64,000 nucleotides of DNA, taken from contig OX336344.1 of assembly GCA_946902875.1 (NCBI GenBank), positions 17,753,791 to 17,817,790 of the forward strand, written 5' to 3'. The notes beneath the pieces are model-generated. The model saw only the letters and a program-made list of their open reading frames with translations, did not search any database and was not told the origin of the DNA. The position numbers and the translations under genes were made by a program. Shown piece after piece: positions 1 to 9,893 of this stretch; positions within the stretch are counted from its first letter, which is position 1, and every line of letters starts with the position of its first letter. This DNA comes from Nematopogon swammerdamellus. Its lineage: Eukaryota > Arthropoda > Insecta > Lepidoptera > Adelidae.

Positions 1-748
1 ACTAAATTGGATTGCCTTGTAGTCCAGGGATTTTGAAACTGGTCTATTTTGCGGTTTTCTAGCTCGCGCCTGGGTACCACACCCGGTAGCGTCATTCAAA
101 GTCCAGGGTGCCAAAGTAGTCGATATAGTTGTCGTGGGTAAACTAACTTTATGCTTGTGGTTGAGGCGAGAATAAAAACAAAGTAAATGGTGATTTTTTT
201 AAACATACTCGTAGTTTGTTCACGTTTGGCCATTCACCCCTTTTGCCAGCCCATTGTGAACTAGGTGCTATGTTAGTATATTGTTTGTTGATCATTCTTG
301 TGGTAGTTTAACTACTCTCGAACTTGTCACTTTGTTTTTATATCCGGTTCGATAACACCCACAAAGAAGAGCCGGCAAGAAACTTCGCACTGTGATTCCC
401 TTTGGTTGATAATACAAAATAAGTATGTACATACCTATTTGAATAAAACTCACCACAAAACTAGAAATACAACACTATAGTGTTTATTTTCATTACAAAA
501 CACACAGTACGTAAAATTGTGAAAATAAATAAGTACATTAAAAATAAATGGGAAAATTAAAATAATGCATGTATCTGTTTTGTCTGTCTGTTGCTTATCT
601 ATGCTAACATTATAAAGAGGTAGAGTTTGTAAGTTTGGCTGTAGGAGGTAATCTCCGAAAATACTCATCCGATTTCAAAAATTATTTGATCAATATTTAT
701 AATGGACCTTCCTGGCTATGCGAGCAAAGTCGCGGGAAATGGCTACTG
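1..748. other. No gene recognised
   Basis: AT-rich DNA. I see no coding-like ORF, no recognised repeat and no RNA gene. The short open frame on the minus strand at 450-668 has composition expected of AT-rich noncoding DNA. Confidence 0.5.
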
Positions 749-850
749 TTTTTTTTTATGGAAATTGACACGGTTGGCTACATCACCTACAACATCCGTG
801 ATGTCAGCCCATAACACCGGGTGAACTAGGTGCCATGCCAGTGCTTCCCT
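749..850 (-). mobile_element. SINE body-X, 3' fragment
   Basis: On the plus strand a T-tract is followed by a diverged version of the body-X 3' end (reverse of GTGTCAGTTTCCATAAAAA). The match runs through the 'ATCCGTGATGTCAGCCC' segment and stops at AGTGCTTCCCT. The heads and the 5' half of the body are absent, which is usual for a 5'-truncated retroposon. Confidence 0.8.
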
Positions 851-1790
851 ATATTACATAAGCGTAGCCGATGTTGCGACTCAAAATTTCAAGCGAGCAA
901 AGTTTCGCGTATAGGCTCGTCGGTAAATATTAAATGGGAGGAATACAGGATTTGCATATCTTGCGTCTAACTAACACACATGCTGTGACGTCATCTTGTA
1001 TTTGGACCTTAACCTTGGTACTTTAGCGAACACACGCTTCTCACAAAACATTCTGTAAGCATCCTTCTTAAGAAGGGTTTAGACCAAAAAGACAAGTTCA
1101 TTTCATATTCTCAACATTGCAACAAATAGCAAAAGTTCACGTCATTTACACTAAACGAGCGAACATTCTAGATAAAAGACGGCGAACACACCCACGAACC
1201 GGAAAGAATGCTCGCTCGGAGATCGAAACATTGTGTACAGCAAGCGTATTCGGTAGAGTTTCCACTTCGCCGTATTTGACCGAACAACCAAAGAGTTTGT
1301 ATTACGTCGCTGCGCTCAGCGACGTAATACAAACTTTTTGCGAACAACAAAGAACACCGATGTATTAACATACGCCCGCGTGGTGTAAATGCGCCTTTAT
1401 ACAAACTTACAAAGCATTTAAAATTTCCTAGAACAGTTATTGTCACACATTCATTGCACACCATTTGGTAACTTACTTATTAAATTAACATAATTAGCAT
1501 CAGACGGATTTGGAAAATCTCCGACTATGAAAAACGAAGGAAACAACAAGGAGAGTTGATCTCAAATCGCAGTAGAAAATATTGAATTTGATTTTTAAGA
1601 TCATATGTAATTGTAATTATATTCATTTTACGTAGTCTGTTTTCTTCAAATGTCTGTCATTTTTTTTATTTAATCCCTTTCAGTTATTGTAAACTATTAA
1701 GTGTGGTTAAAATGTTTGTATAGTAATAATAATAAGTATTTACAAGTCTCATAGAATGGGAGTTTAAAATAATTTTATGTTTAAACAATA
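851..1790. other. No gene recognised (contains one MITE)
   Basis: Unique-looking AT-rich sequence apart from the palindromic insertion at 1289-1340. The overlapping open frames at 1117-1368 (+) and 1168-1464 (-) both read through that palindrome, so their similarity to each other is an artefact of its symmetry. Confidence 0.5.
1281..1348. mobile_element. 52-bp palindromic hAT-like MITE with 8-bp target duplication
   Basis: The element at 1289-1340 is almost only inverted repeat: CAAAGAGTTTGTATTACG on the left and its near-perfect complement on the right, around a CTGCGCTCAG centre. It is flanked by exact 8-bp direct repeats CGAACAAC (1281-1288 and 1341-1348). An 8-bp duplication is typical of hAT-superfamily transposition. 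A second copy with its own duplication lies at 52200-52264. No coding capacity. Assignment to hAT is inferred from duplication length alone. Confidence 0.8.
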
Positions 1791-1791
1791 A

Positions 1792-1912
1792 GGCGCCCGC
1801 CATTTTGAAAAAAAAAAAATATCTAATCTACGGCACGCGGACTATAGAGACAAATCCAAAAATAGCTCATATATTGGAATCGGTTAAGTAGTTTTGGCTC
1901 TCTAATGGGTCA
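1792..1912 (+). repeat. Interspersed 'CGCCATTTTG' repeat, partial copy
   Basis: It starts GGCGCCCGCCATTTTGAA and continues with 'ctatagagacaaatccaaaaatagctc'-like sequence and a run similar to TTGGAATCGGTTAAGTAG. The same order of motifs occurs at about 7930-8150 and 61815-62040, so this is a dispersed family. The element class is not identified. Confidence 0.55.
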
Positions 1913-1915
1913 AAT

Positions 1916-2333
1916 CAACACACACACCTAAATACGCTGCCAAAATTATTAACCTCCTTTTGGCTTTACTGATAATATGTCGTTTTTGGTCCATTTGGGT
2001 GTACAATGGCCTAAGAAGGGTTAAAAGAAAGTGACAGAGACTATTATTTCTAATGATGTCTTTGGACAAAACGTTTATAATTCGCAATCATTGTGTTAAT
2101 GACCCATTCTATCCTATTGAACCCTTTGTAAATTTCACAAACTTGTACTAATGTGCCCTCAACATTATACGCTTTTGCAATCAGCTTTAAACTTCAACGT
2201 TTGCGTACTTCGTACATAACTTCGATGTACTTATTGAATCGAAGCATGCGAACGAACTTCAATGTGGTTGAAATTTCTACATGCAAGTTGAACTTATTGT
2301 TAACTTAAATGTATGTTGGAACTAATGTAAAGG
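1916..2333. other. No gene recognised
   Basis: AT-rich sequence without a recognised repeat or ORF worth calling. Confidence 0.45.
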
Positions 2334-2600
2334 ATTTTTTTTCTATGGAAACTGACACGGTTGGCTACATCACTTACAACATGCGTGAAATTGGTGCCAC
2401 GTCAGTGCTTCCCTTCGGTCGTGCCGGCTACACTGAACTGGACGGAAAACACAAACTATTTAAATAGCCGTTTCGACCGATCTTTCATTCAGTGCGGTGG
2501 TGGTACCAACCGGGGTAGTAATATAAGAAGGGAATCATATCCCTTAGTCACCTTTTACGACATACACGGGGACAGATGCAGTGGGCTATTCTTATAAATG
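2334..2600 (-). mobile_element. SINE, head-1 + body-X
   Basis: Read on the minus strand: head-1 (CCCCGTGTATGTCGTAAAAGG followed by the 'gactaaggg' type segment), then 'cttcttatattac', then body-X ending in a T-tract on plus. Head-2 is missing. Body-X carries an internal deletion of the 'GATGTCAGCCCATAACACC' region. The frame at 2361-2597 is read through the SINE and is not a gene. Confidence 0.8.
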
Positions 2601-3260
2601 ACCACCCATAAGATGTTTAACGACGCCATTGCGAATTCCATGCGTTCCAGAGTCTATCGGTTCTGAACAGGATATGCACGATTTTATTTCAACGTCTGTA
2701 TGCCTGTTTATAACCCCTCGAATGATCCACAACTACACACCGCCCTGCCCGCCGACATATCTCTCTAAAAACAAAATCTCTCCAACATCCACGCTTGTCT
2801 GTCAGAGGCTAATCGAATCGGCGCCGGCGCCTACGGGCGGTGAAGAACTTGTCACGGGACCTCCGTCTATCGCTTCCGGTCCACTCGGCGTCGACAGACG
2901 GCATTAAGTTCCGCTACTTCCAGACTTGGAGAGTTTTTGCCAAAGAAGTCCAACTTTATGGTGAACTTTATGGTGGAAACTTAGTAATAAACATGTTATA
3001 TATTTTTGAAATTTCTCAACAATAGAATGACATGATACTATAGTATTATCAAAACCTCGTGTCCGGTTGAGCAATAAAGTTATATGGCTTAGGGAAGCGA
3101 ATCTGCGCACGGTGCTTTGTCGATAAAAAGTCATCTGGGTCGATAGAAGTTATTCACGGTTTTTTAATTATCTCCAATCATGAATTATATGTTTGTGTTG
3201 TTTTTTTAATGAATGACATAATACCATTTGAAGGGTCGCCCGCTAATGCACGTTATGGTA
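2601..3260. other. No gene recognised
   Basis: A slightly GC-richer patch at about 2810-2900, then AT-rich sequence. The overlapping short open frames (2629-2907, 2840-3025, 2904-3134) show no recognisable domain. Confidence 0.45.
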
Positions 3261-3415
3261 TGCATCAATGATGTAACGCGATCTCATTGGCCGACCGAGA
3301 ACGCACTCTGTGGAATGCATCAATGACGTGACGCGACCTCATTGGTCGACCAAGAACGAACGCTGTAGAGTGCATCAATGACGTAATGCGATTTAATTGG
3401 TCCGCTGGCCGTCAT
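3261..3415 (+). repeat. Three 55-bp tandem units with TGACGT and CCAAT-type motifs
   Basis: TGCATCAATG recurs at 3261, 3316 and 3371, an exact 55-bp period. Each unit holds ATGAcGTaA, a CRE/ATF-like site, followed about 10 bp later by ATTGG (an inverted CCAAT) or close variants. The sequence suggests either a short satellite or a promoter/enhancer with repeated NF-Y/ATF-like sites. No downstream gene is recognised, so function is speculative. Confidence 0.6.
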
Positions 3416-3912
3416 TGCACAGTTTGACGCTTTTTTGATGTTTTAATCAGTTACAGTTCGACCTTCGTTAAAGTTACTACTCTTTATTAACGAAGTTCTG
3501 TGTAACAAAATGGAGACGTTCTGCGAAACAGAAATGACGAAACTTTGGGGCGAAACTACTGTTCAGTCGCGAACGCTAATAAACAATGTGTTTTTATAAA
3601 AAAAATGTAAATGTATATATAAATATATTTTGAGCAGTCAATAATTAAATTTTTTCATAAATGACATGTGCAATAATAATTTTATAAGTTAAGTGATTTT
3701 TTTCTTACTCTAAATAAAAATTCTGCTGACTTTTATAATTCAAATGGTTCATATGCATATACTCAAATTTTATTAATAACTTGACTGAACCCTATGTTCT
3801 TTGTTTTGTATTTTATTATCTTTTTAATGGGTATATATATTTTTAATTTTTTGCTTAGATATAGTATGTTATATTTAACATAATGAAAACTTAGTAGGTA
3901 AGTTATATTTAA
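3416..3912. other. No gene recognised
   Basis: Very AT-rich DNA between the tandem repeat and the large inverted repeat. Confidence 0.45.
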
Positions 3913-4643
3913 TTATAAAAAACTAAAACCCGACTACGTAAAAGCTAATTATAAAAATCGTTTAAATAAAAAAAAATAGTTATAAAAAACTAAAACCCGG
4001 CTACGAAAAAGCAAATTATGAAAATAGTTTAACTATAACTAAAAATAACAAAATAATGTTTTCCATATAATTTATCAGATACAGCAATTCTCTTTTTATA
4101 TTGATTCTACCTTAGCACTAACTCTATAAATTTTGATAAATTTATTATTTTTAACGTTCTAAATATAGAGCCGTGGTCGGGCGTTCTTCGTTCAACAAGA
4201 CAAGTCAGGCGTGCTTAGGACGGCCATCGCCATTGTGTCATACTGGCATCTTTTTGTAAGATCAGTCAGAGCCAATCTAAAATTATTATAAGTAGATACA
4301 TAATTACATACGGAACGTCAACGGCTATAATGCACAACGACGGTCTCACTTGTCTTGTTGAACGAAGAACGCCCGACCACGGCTCTATATTTAGAACGTT
4401 AAAAATAATAAATTTATCAAAATTTATAGAGTTAGTGCTAAGGTAGAATCAATATAAAAAGAGAATTGCTGTATCTGATAAATTATATGGAAAACATTAT
4501 TTTGTTATTTTTAGTTATAGTTAAACTATTTTCATAATTTGCTTTTTCGTAGCCGGGTTTTAGTTTTTTATAACTATTTTTTTTTATTTAAACGATTTTT
4601 ATAATTAGCTTTTACGTAGTCGGGTTTTAGTTTTTTATAACTT
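3913..4643. repeat. Large inverted repeat (about 293-bp arms, 142-bp spacer)
   Basis: The left arm (3913-4205) begins TATAAAAAACTAAAACCCG and ends CAACAAGACAAGT. The right arm (4348-about 4643) is its near-perfect reverse complement. The spacer (4206-4347) is unique here. Within each arm the motif 'aaaactaaaacccg(a/g)ctacg' occurs twice, so the arm has its own internal repeat. The high arm identity implies a recent or conversion-maintained structure. It could be a non-autonomous DNA transposon with long terminal inverted repeats. No clear target duplication was found. Confidence 0.8.
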
Positions 4644-5619
4644 TTTTTTATTTTAGGCTTTTTTAAAAACTGTTTGCATACTTTAAATGTTGTATGTAAC
4701 TCGTATATTGATTTTTTTTATGGAATCTGACACATCACCTACAGGCTACAACATCCGTGATGTCAGCCCATAACACCGGGTGAACTTGGTGCCACGTCAG
4801 TGCTTCCCTTCGGTCGTACCGGCTACACTAAATACATAGCCGTTTCTACCGACCTTTCATTCAGTGCGGTGCGGTGGTACTAACACGGGCGGGTTAAACC
4901 CTACCACCTAGTAATATAAGAAGGAAGTCATATCCCTTAGTCGCCTTTTACGACATACACGGGGAGAGATACAGTGGGGCTATTCTTTTATAACGAACGC
5001 CCGACCACGGCTCTATATTTAGAACGTTAAAAATAATAAATTTATCAAAATTTATAGAGTTAGTGCTAAGGTAGAATCAATATAAAAAGAGAATTGCTGT
5101 ATCTGATAAATTATATGGAAAACATTATTTTGTTATTTTTAGTTATAGTTAAACTATTTTCATAATTTGCTTTTTCGTAGCCGGGTTTTAGTTTTTTATA
5201 ACTATTTTTTTTATTTAAACGATTTTTATAATTAGCTTTTACGTAGTCGGGTTTTAGTTTTTTATAACTTTTTTTTATTTTAGGCTTTTTTAAAAACTGT
5301 TTGCATACTTTAAATGTTGTATGTAACTCGTATATTGATTTTTTTTATGGAATCTGACACATCACCTACAGGCTACAACATCCGTGATGTCAGCCCATAA
5401 CACCGGGTGAACTTGGTGCCACGTCAGTGCTTCCCTTCGGTCGTACCGGCTACACTAAATACATAGCCGTTTCTACCGACCTTTCATTCAGTGCGGTGCG
5501 GTGGTACTAACACGGGCGGGTTAAACCCTACCACCTAGTAATATAAGAAGGAAGTCATATCCCTTAGTCGCCTTTTACGACATACACGGGGAGATATACA
5601 GTGGGGCTATTCTTTTATA
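4368..5619 (+). repeat. Recent 628-bp tandem duplication (inverted-repeat arm + SINE)
   Basis: GCCCGACCACGGCTCTATAT occurs at 4371 and again 628 bp later at 4999. The two units (about 4368-4995 and 4996-5619) stay nearly identical through the right arm of the inverted repeat and a whole body-X SINE, differing mainly in T-run length and a few bases. The first SINE copy is cut off at its TATTCTTTTAT, where unit two begins. The second copy continues to the natural head-1 end at 5640. Junction homology is short (GAACGC). Confidence 0.85.
4712..4990 (-). mobile_element. SINE head-1 + body-X (first duplicate, 5' end clipped)
   Basis: Carries a T-tract, the variant ATGGAATCTGACACATCACC, the central body-X and most of head-1. 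It lacks the last bases of head-1 because the duplication junction falls there. It shares the same private changes as the 5339-5640 copy, so both derive from one insertion. Confidence 0.85.
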
Positions 5620-5640
5620 TAAGTACCGGCCCCACACGGT
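5339..5640 (-). mobile_element. SINE head-1 + body-X (second duplicate, complete head)
   Basis: Same private variants as the 4712-4990 copy, but head-1 is complete to 'AAGTACCGGCCCCACACGGT' on plus. This shows where the 5' end of the original insertion lay. Confidence 0.85.
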
Positions 5641-5982
5641 ACAAAATTGATACTATCCATCCGTTTATTTGTCGTGATCTCTATTTGAAACTAAAGTTTT
5701 CTGCAAATAGCGCATGAGTGAGTACCTACATATATATACAAATTATGTATAGTTGAACGATGTATAGTCTTGAAGTAAAATGAAAAGTCAGTCAGAGCAA
5801 GACCGAAGACTGAGCTGTGTAAGTACACGATTTTCTTTGTCTATGTAAGTAAATATATCTGGCTGGGGTGAAGCGGGTTCGGGAAGTAAGTAAACCAATC
5901 AGTTCAAGGCCGAAGACCGAGGGCGGTTTCAGGTTGTACATAGTTGAATAATGTACTCACTCGAAGCAGGTAAGCCACTAAG
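5641..5982. other. Gene-less; degenerate 'GGCCGAAG' repeat units
   Basis: Between about 5780 and 5985 there are several loose copies of an 'aagtaagta...agg(c)gaggccgaag(g)ccgag' unit. It resembles the tandem array at 49190-49875 and may be an eroded piece of the same fold-back family. Confidence 0.45.
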
Positions 5983-6640
5983 GCGAGGCCAAAGCTACTG
6001 ATATTATTTTTATAGTAAGCGCGACATGTGGCGCCGAGCCACCCATAAGGTGTCTAGCGATGCCCATGGACTTTCGGTAGCATGCGGAGGCCACGAATGC
6101 CATGCCGGCCTGACAGGTGCCCAGGTTGAAGGACCCGAAACTGTACTTGGGGGAAAATATTTCTCTCTGTTTGTATTTCAACAGGCTCTGATTTAGTTAT
6201 GTATTCCTACGGAGTTGCAGTGGTTTTAGATCGCGGGACATATGGGAGTCACCTACTATTCGCACGGCTCGACGCTGGATCGAGTCCAGAGGCGCCAGCT
6301 GGTATTTGACTGAGCCATCCCATAGGTGCGAGCAGTACCCCAAGCAGGACTGAATCTGCGATTTATACGGCCTTGCCCTCGATGTCACGCCGGAAATTTA
6401 GATCGTGCGAAAATTCGACTCGGAGGACCCTGAGGTGGTCTCAAAATTTAAGTGACGTGCCTTGGTAGGAAGGAGCTGGTGTGAACGCCGCTCTCTTTGC
6501 ACTGAACGCGCAAACTTGTATCTTGGAGGTATTTAACTTGACCAACTTGCTACGGCCCATTCGGAAATAGAGCCGAGTGTTTGCTCAAGTTCAGACACAA
6601 GTCTTCGCCTCTTCTCATCCACATCCCGCCTAGTTGAAGG
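5983..6640 (-). pseudogene. CR1/Zenon-like LINE, 3' end of reverse-transcriptase ORF and 3' UTR
   Basis: On the minus strand, frames separated by frameshifts and stops give 'KLNTSKIQVCAFSAKRAA' (the conserved region after the RT core), then 'CLGYCSHLWDGS' and 'LDSIQRRAVRIV', which is the typical C-terminus of insect CR1/Jockey-group LINEs. The part after 6200 towards 5983 is the 3' UTR with GCGACATGTGGCGCCGAGCC. That 3' UTR recurs at 10880, 20735, 26485 and 54870. The copy is 5'-truncated and cannot encode protein. Confidence 0.75.
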
Positions 6641-6689
6641 GTAACTGGTGTAGAACCCGTGTTCCGTACTCTCGTATGCATAACAATAT

Positions 6690-6960
6690 GTTGCCCCCTG
6701 AATGCTACGCCCACGCCTTCAACGTTAGCAAGGCTCAGTGCTGCGCATTATCTGCGAAGGTCGATTTGAAGGTCCTTTTACTTTCCAAGCCAGTTTATAG
6801 TTAGCGTCATACCTGTCTGGAAGCACCTGAACCTCCTGGGCACCGCCATTTCCAAAGACGTGGGTTTCCGGCAACTAATCGAGTCTAGGGCTAAAACTGC
6901 ACCCAGAAAATTGGGAATACTTTTCCGCAATCGGCGGTTCTTCTCTTCCAAAATATCCCG
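6690..6960 (+). pseudogene. Second LINE reverse-transcriptase fragment, opposite orientation
   Basis: Plus-strand frames read 'FNVSKAQCCALSAK' and then 'LNLLGTAISKDVGF' and 'SRAKTAPRKLGILFRNRR' with stops and shifts between them. These are the same post-core RT region as in the neighbour at 5983-6640, but a clearly different family and on the other strand. Too broken to be functional. Confidence 0.65.
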
Positions 6961-7021
6961 CTTAGCTGAAGGGTAACTTGCATCCGAAAATATTGTAGGT
7001 ATTAGGTATATTTAAGGTACC

Positions 7022-7481
7022 AACTTTTTTTTTTTTTATGGAAACTTGACACGGTTGGTTACATCACCTACAACATCCGTGATGTCAGCCCATAACACCG
7101 GGTGCCATGTCAGTGCTTCCCTTCATTTCGCGCCGGCTACACTGAACTGGACGGAAAACACGAACTATTTACATAGCCGTTTCGACCGACGTTTCGCTCA
7201 GTGCGGTGGTACCAACCCGGCCGGGATAAACCCTACCACCTAGTAAGGTAAGAAGGGAAGGGACCTACAGTTTAACGTGGTATCCGAACCACGGTCAGCC
7301 TCCAACAGTCGGACGGTCATCCATCCAATAACTGACCGCACCATTAAGCTGCCGAGGCCAGTGATAAGTAATATATAAGTCAATGGCCGAGGCTGACGAT
7401 CCCTTAGTCGACTTTTACGACATGCGACGGGGAGAGATGCAGTGGGGCTATTATTTTTAAGTACCGACCCCACACGGTACA
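7022..7481 (-). mobile_element. Tripartite SINE: head-1 + head-2 + body-X
   Basis: Minus strand order: head-1 (GTGTGGGGTCGGTACTT to 'gactaagggat'), a degenerate head-2 (GAGGCTGACCGTGGTTCGG-like B box region, with part of the 5S-like core deleted), body-X and a T-tract on plus. It is one of two copies in the window that carry both heads and so shows their order. Confidence 0.8.
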
Positions 7482-7930
7482 CCTACGCTACATATTATGC
7501 TTACACTAGGTACATGGACATTTAATACCAATTTATTTTAGCATAGTACTGTATCTAATAATAATATTATATATCTATATAAAATTTGCGGTAGATCAGT
7601 GAGTAAGTATGTAGGTATATTACCAACAATACCATGTCGCTTCTTCGCGTCGCGTCGTCGCGTGTCGTCGTCGCGCGTCAATGGTGTATGTAGCGTATCG
7701 AAACCGCGGGGGGGGGGGGGGGGGGGGGGGGGGGGGCGGCACGGTGCGCGGGCGACTACGCTTCATCGCGAATAATCGCTATTCATACATGCGCCACACA
7801 TTTTGCTCTATTTCTCTGTACACATAAGTTTAATAGATAGCAAAGTATATATTTTCGGAATCGTAATTTAATTATCTTTAATTTGATACCCCACTCAATA
7901 TATTTTGAAAAACTAATTTGACATTTTGAG
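7482..7930. other. Gene-less; CGTCG-rich stretch and 30-base G run
   Basis: About 7640-7690 is a degenerate GTCGTCGCG repeat. It is followed by an uninterrupted run of about 30 G at 7708-7738, likely unstable and difficult to sequence, so its length should not be trusted. No gene is visible. Confidence 0.5.
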
Positions 7931-8150
7931 GCCGTGCGTCCGCCATTTTGAATTTTGAAAATTGTTATATAGCCTATGACACTTCCGTGAATAAGACAAA
8001 TCCAATAGCACAAGAATTATTCAAATCGGCCCAGTACTTTAGGCTGTAGAGTGGAATATAGATAGTCACATACATACATACATACATACATACACGCCAA
8101 ACTCATAACCCTTCCTTTTTTGGCTTCGCCGTAGTCGGGTAAAAATACAC
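7930..8150 (+). repeat. Interspersed 'CGCCATTTTG' repeat, longer copy
   Basis: Contains CGTCCGCCATTTTGAATTTT, 'atagcctatgacac', a CATA microsatellite (8066-8095), TCATAACCCTTCC and ends TTCGCCGTAGTCGGGTAAAA. The order matches the copy at 61815-62040. The terminal CGTAGTCGGGT is also present in the 3913-4643 inverted repeat arms, so these may be related. Confidence 0.6.
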
Positions 8151-8560
8151 TGAAATCCAAGGAGAAACGTTTGACAATGTTCGTAGTGTCTGGAGCCACC
8201 ACAAATCGTGTCGTGTAGTGGTCCCGCGCTGTCAGAGCTCTCTGCGCACCCGGGTCGTGCGACGCGTTGCCTGTTCGATCATTTAAATATACACCTAGAA
8301 GAGCCGTTGACTTGTCGAGGACGCGAAAGAAAAGAGCACAAGACACAATTTTACAAATATACTTATCTCTGTGACACTTGTCGACATGTAAACATCTATA
8401 CCGGGACTCGGGGCTGAAGTGAATTGTGATGACTTATTGTTTTACTTCAATGTTCTTAGCTTATTTTCACATAGCTACACTAATTTTGTAATATTTGTAT
8501 GTTATACCTACTGTGTATTAGGAGCTAAGCGCTTATTGGCTAGGATTAAAAACAGCACCA
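8151..8560. other. No gene recognised
   Basis: Mixed-composition sequence without a recognised repeat. The frames at 8017-8346 (-) and 8208-8417 (+) show no domain. Confidence 0.4.
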
Positions 8561-8706
8561 ATGTGTCCCTAGGAATAGGCACATTGAGCTGCGCCTAGGC
8601 TATTTTGACCAAAGTTAATTGGAAAATATTATGTATTTAAGTAGTTTTTTTTTTGTGTAAATTCGCTAAGTTGAAATAAAGTTTTTCTATTTCTATTTCT
8701 ATTTCT
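8561..8706 (+). mobile_element. LINE 3'-end remnant with TATTTC tail
   Basis: The sequence TTGAAATAAAGTTTTTC (containing AATAAA) is followed by three TATTTC repeats. A polyadenylation-like signal directly before a short tandem repeat is how many CR1/Jockey/L2-type LINEs end. No coding part is present, so the family is not known. Confidence 0.5.
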
Positions 8707-9249
8707 AGCTTTACATAAGTATTAACAAAAGTCAAAAAGTTAAAGTCAAAAACATTTATTTGTAAATATGATTGCTCACATTCAATTGGTCACATTCAAA
8801 TTCACATCGTCAGTGAAATTCCCGCAATAATAATTTGTCAATATAATATTATGATTTTCTACAGCTAAATACACAAATATGTTCTTACATTATTGGGTAT
8901 TTTGTTTCATTTATTTATTCATTTATTATTTTTTTGTTTTACAGAATTTGGTATACATATATTTTAACATACATTCATTTCATTTGCATCTAAGGTCATT
9001 TAAAGACTAACTAAATTGCTATGCCTATCGACACCCCTCAAGGCTGTTGATAAAATTATGTAAAATGCCTATTTAGAACGATTCTAAGATGAATGGGCAT
9101 TTCGCATGTGGCCAATGCTACTTTGGGAGGCGTAACGCTCGCGAGTTGAATATTCGCGCCCGGGTGCTACTCAAGCGTTATTACTCGCGCGTCTTCTGTC
9201 TGCTCCAAATGATGTGCATGCCGACCAAATATTGGTAGCAAGGTTTTTT
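8707..9249. other. No gene recognised
   Basis: AT-rich sequence with no element I can name. Confidence 0.4.
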
Positions 9250-9568
9250 GAAGTGATAACGTCTTATAAATTGATGAACACCGGCTGCACGCACGAAAAA
9301 GTGTCACGTTCCATCTGAGCCTGTGTGTGCAAGCGAGAGCGCGTAACAAGCGATAGAGAGGCACAATCGGCCTAAGCGGCAGTGTTGCCAAACGTACGGT
9401 AATTGCCGTATCGTACGGTAATCGAGGCTAGAAATCGACAAATGTACGGCGTACGGCAGCGATAGGGGTGCCGTACGAAAAAATACGGTAATTCTTATAG
9501 CTGTGTTTCTTTATGACGTTATCACGTAAAGATATCGTCCGTAAACCGACTTTACAGACAACCAATTT
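9250..9568. mobile_element. 'GTGATAACGTC' MITE, copy 1
   Basis: Near-identical over its length to 29333-29655. The left side has GTGATAACGTCTTATAAATT, the right side GACGTTATCACGTAAAG, which are inverted relative to each other. The interior has GCACGCACGAAAAAGTGTCA, CAAGCGAGAGCGCG and nested 'tacggtaat' inverted motifs. The right end is GACAACCAATTTTTTT and directly abuts the tail of another SINE. No coding capacity. Confidence 0.75.
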
Positions 9569-9840
9569 TTTTATGTAATCCGGTATGGGTGGCTGAGTCG
9601 GAGGGGCCAAAGCACATGCTCCGACCAGCCAATATCACCTCCGAGAAGGTAGGCCATACCGGAGATTTCCCTGGATTGCTGGCTATACTGGACTAGAGGA
9701 GAACACAACCGAGGCTGCTATGCGGCCATCTTACATCCAGTACGGTGGTACCAAACCCAGTCGGCTACAATTTGAGCCTACCACCTAGTAAGGGGCAAGG
9801 GAAGGGACCTACCGTTTCACAACGGTTCCGAACGGTGATG
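9569..9840 (-). mobile_element. SINE family E ('GGTATGGGTGGCTGA'), near full copy
   Basis: Runs from the T-tract and GGTATGGGTGGCTGAGTCGG through 'GGACTAGAGGAGAACACA' and 'CCACCTAGTAAGGGG' on plus. Two further copies of the central part are at 12605-12730 and 30060-30215. The CCACCTAGTAAGG stretch is shared with body-X, so the families share a module. Confidence 0.65.
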
Positions 9841-9893
9841 TAGCAGGCGTAGGTATGCACGTAATTTTTTTCGTCAGAAAAAACTCATTGGTA

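Noticed and set aside
7708..7738. Poly-G run as a functional G-quadruplex element
   Set aside because: Homopolymer length is unreliable in assemblies and there is no gene context; noted only as a caution.
9167..9391. Conserved protein shared with 29181-29480
   Set aside because: The identical peptide arises because both frames read through near-identical copies of one MITE.
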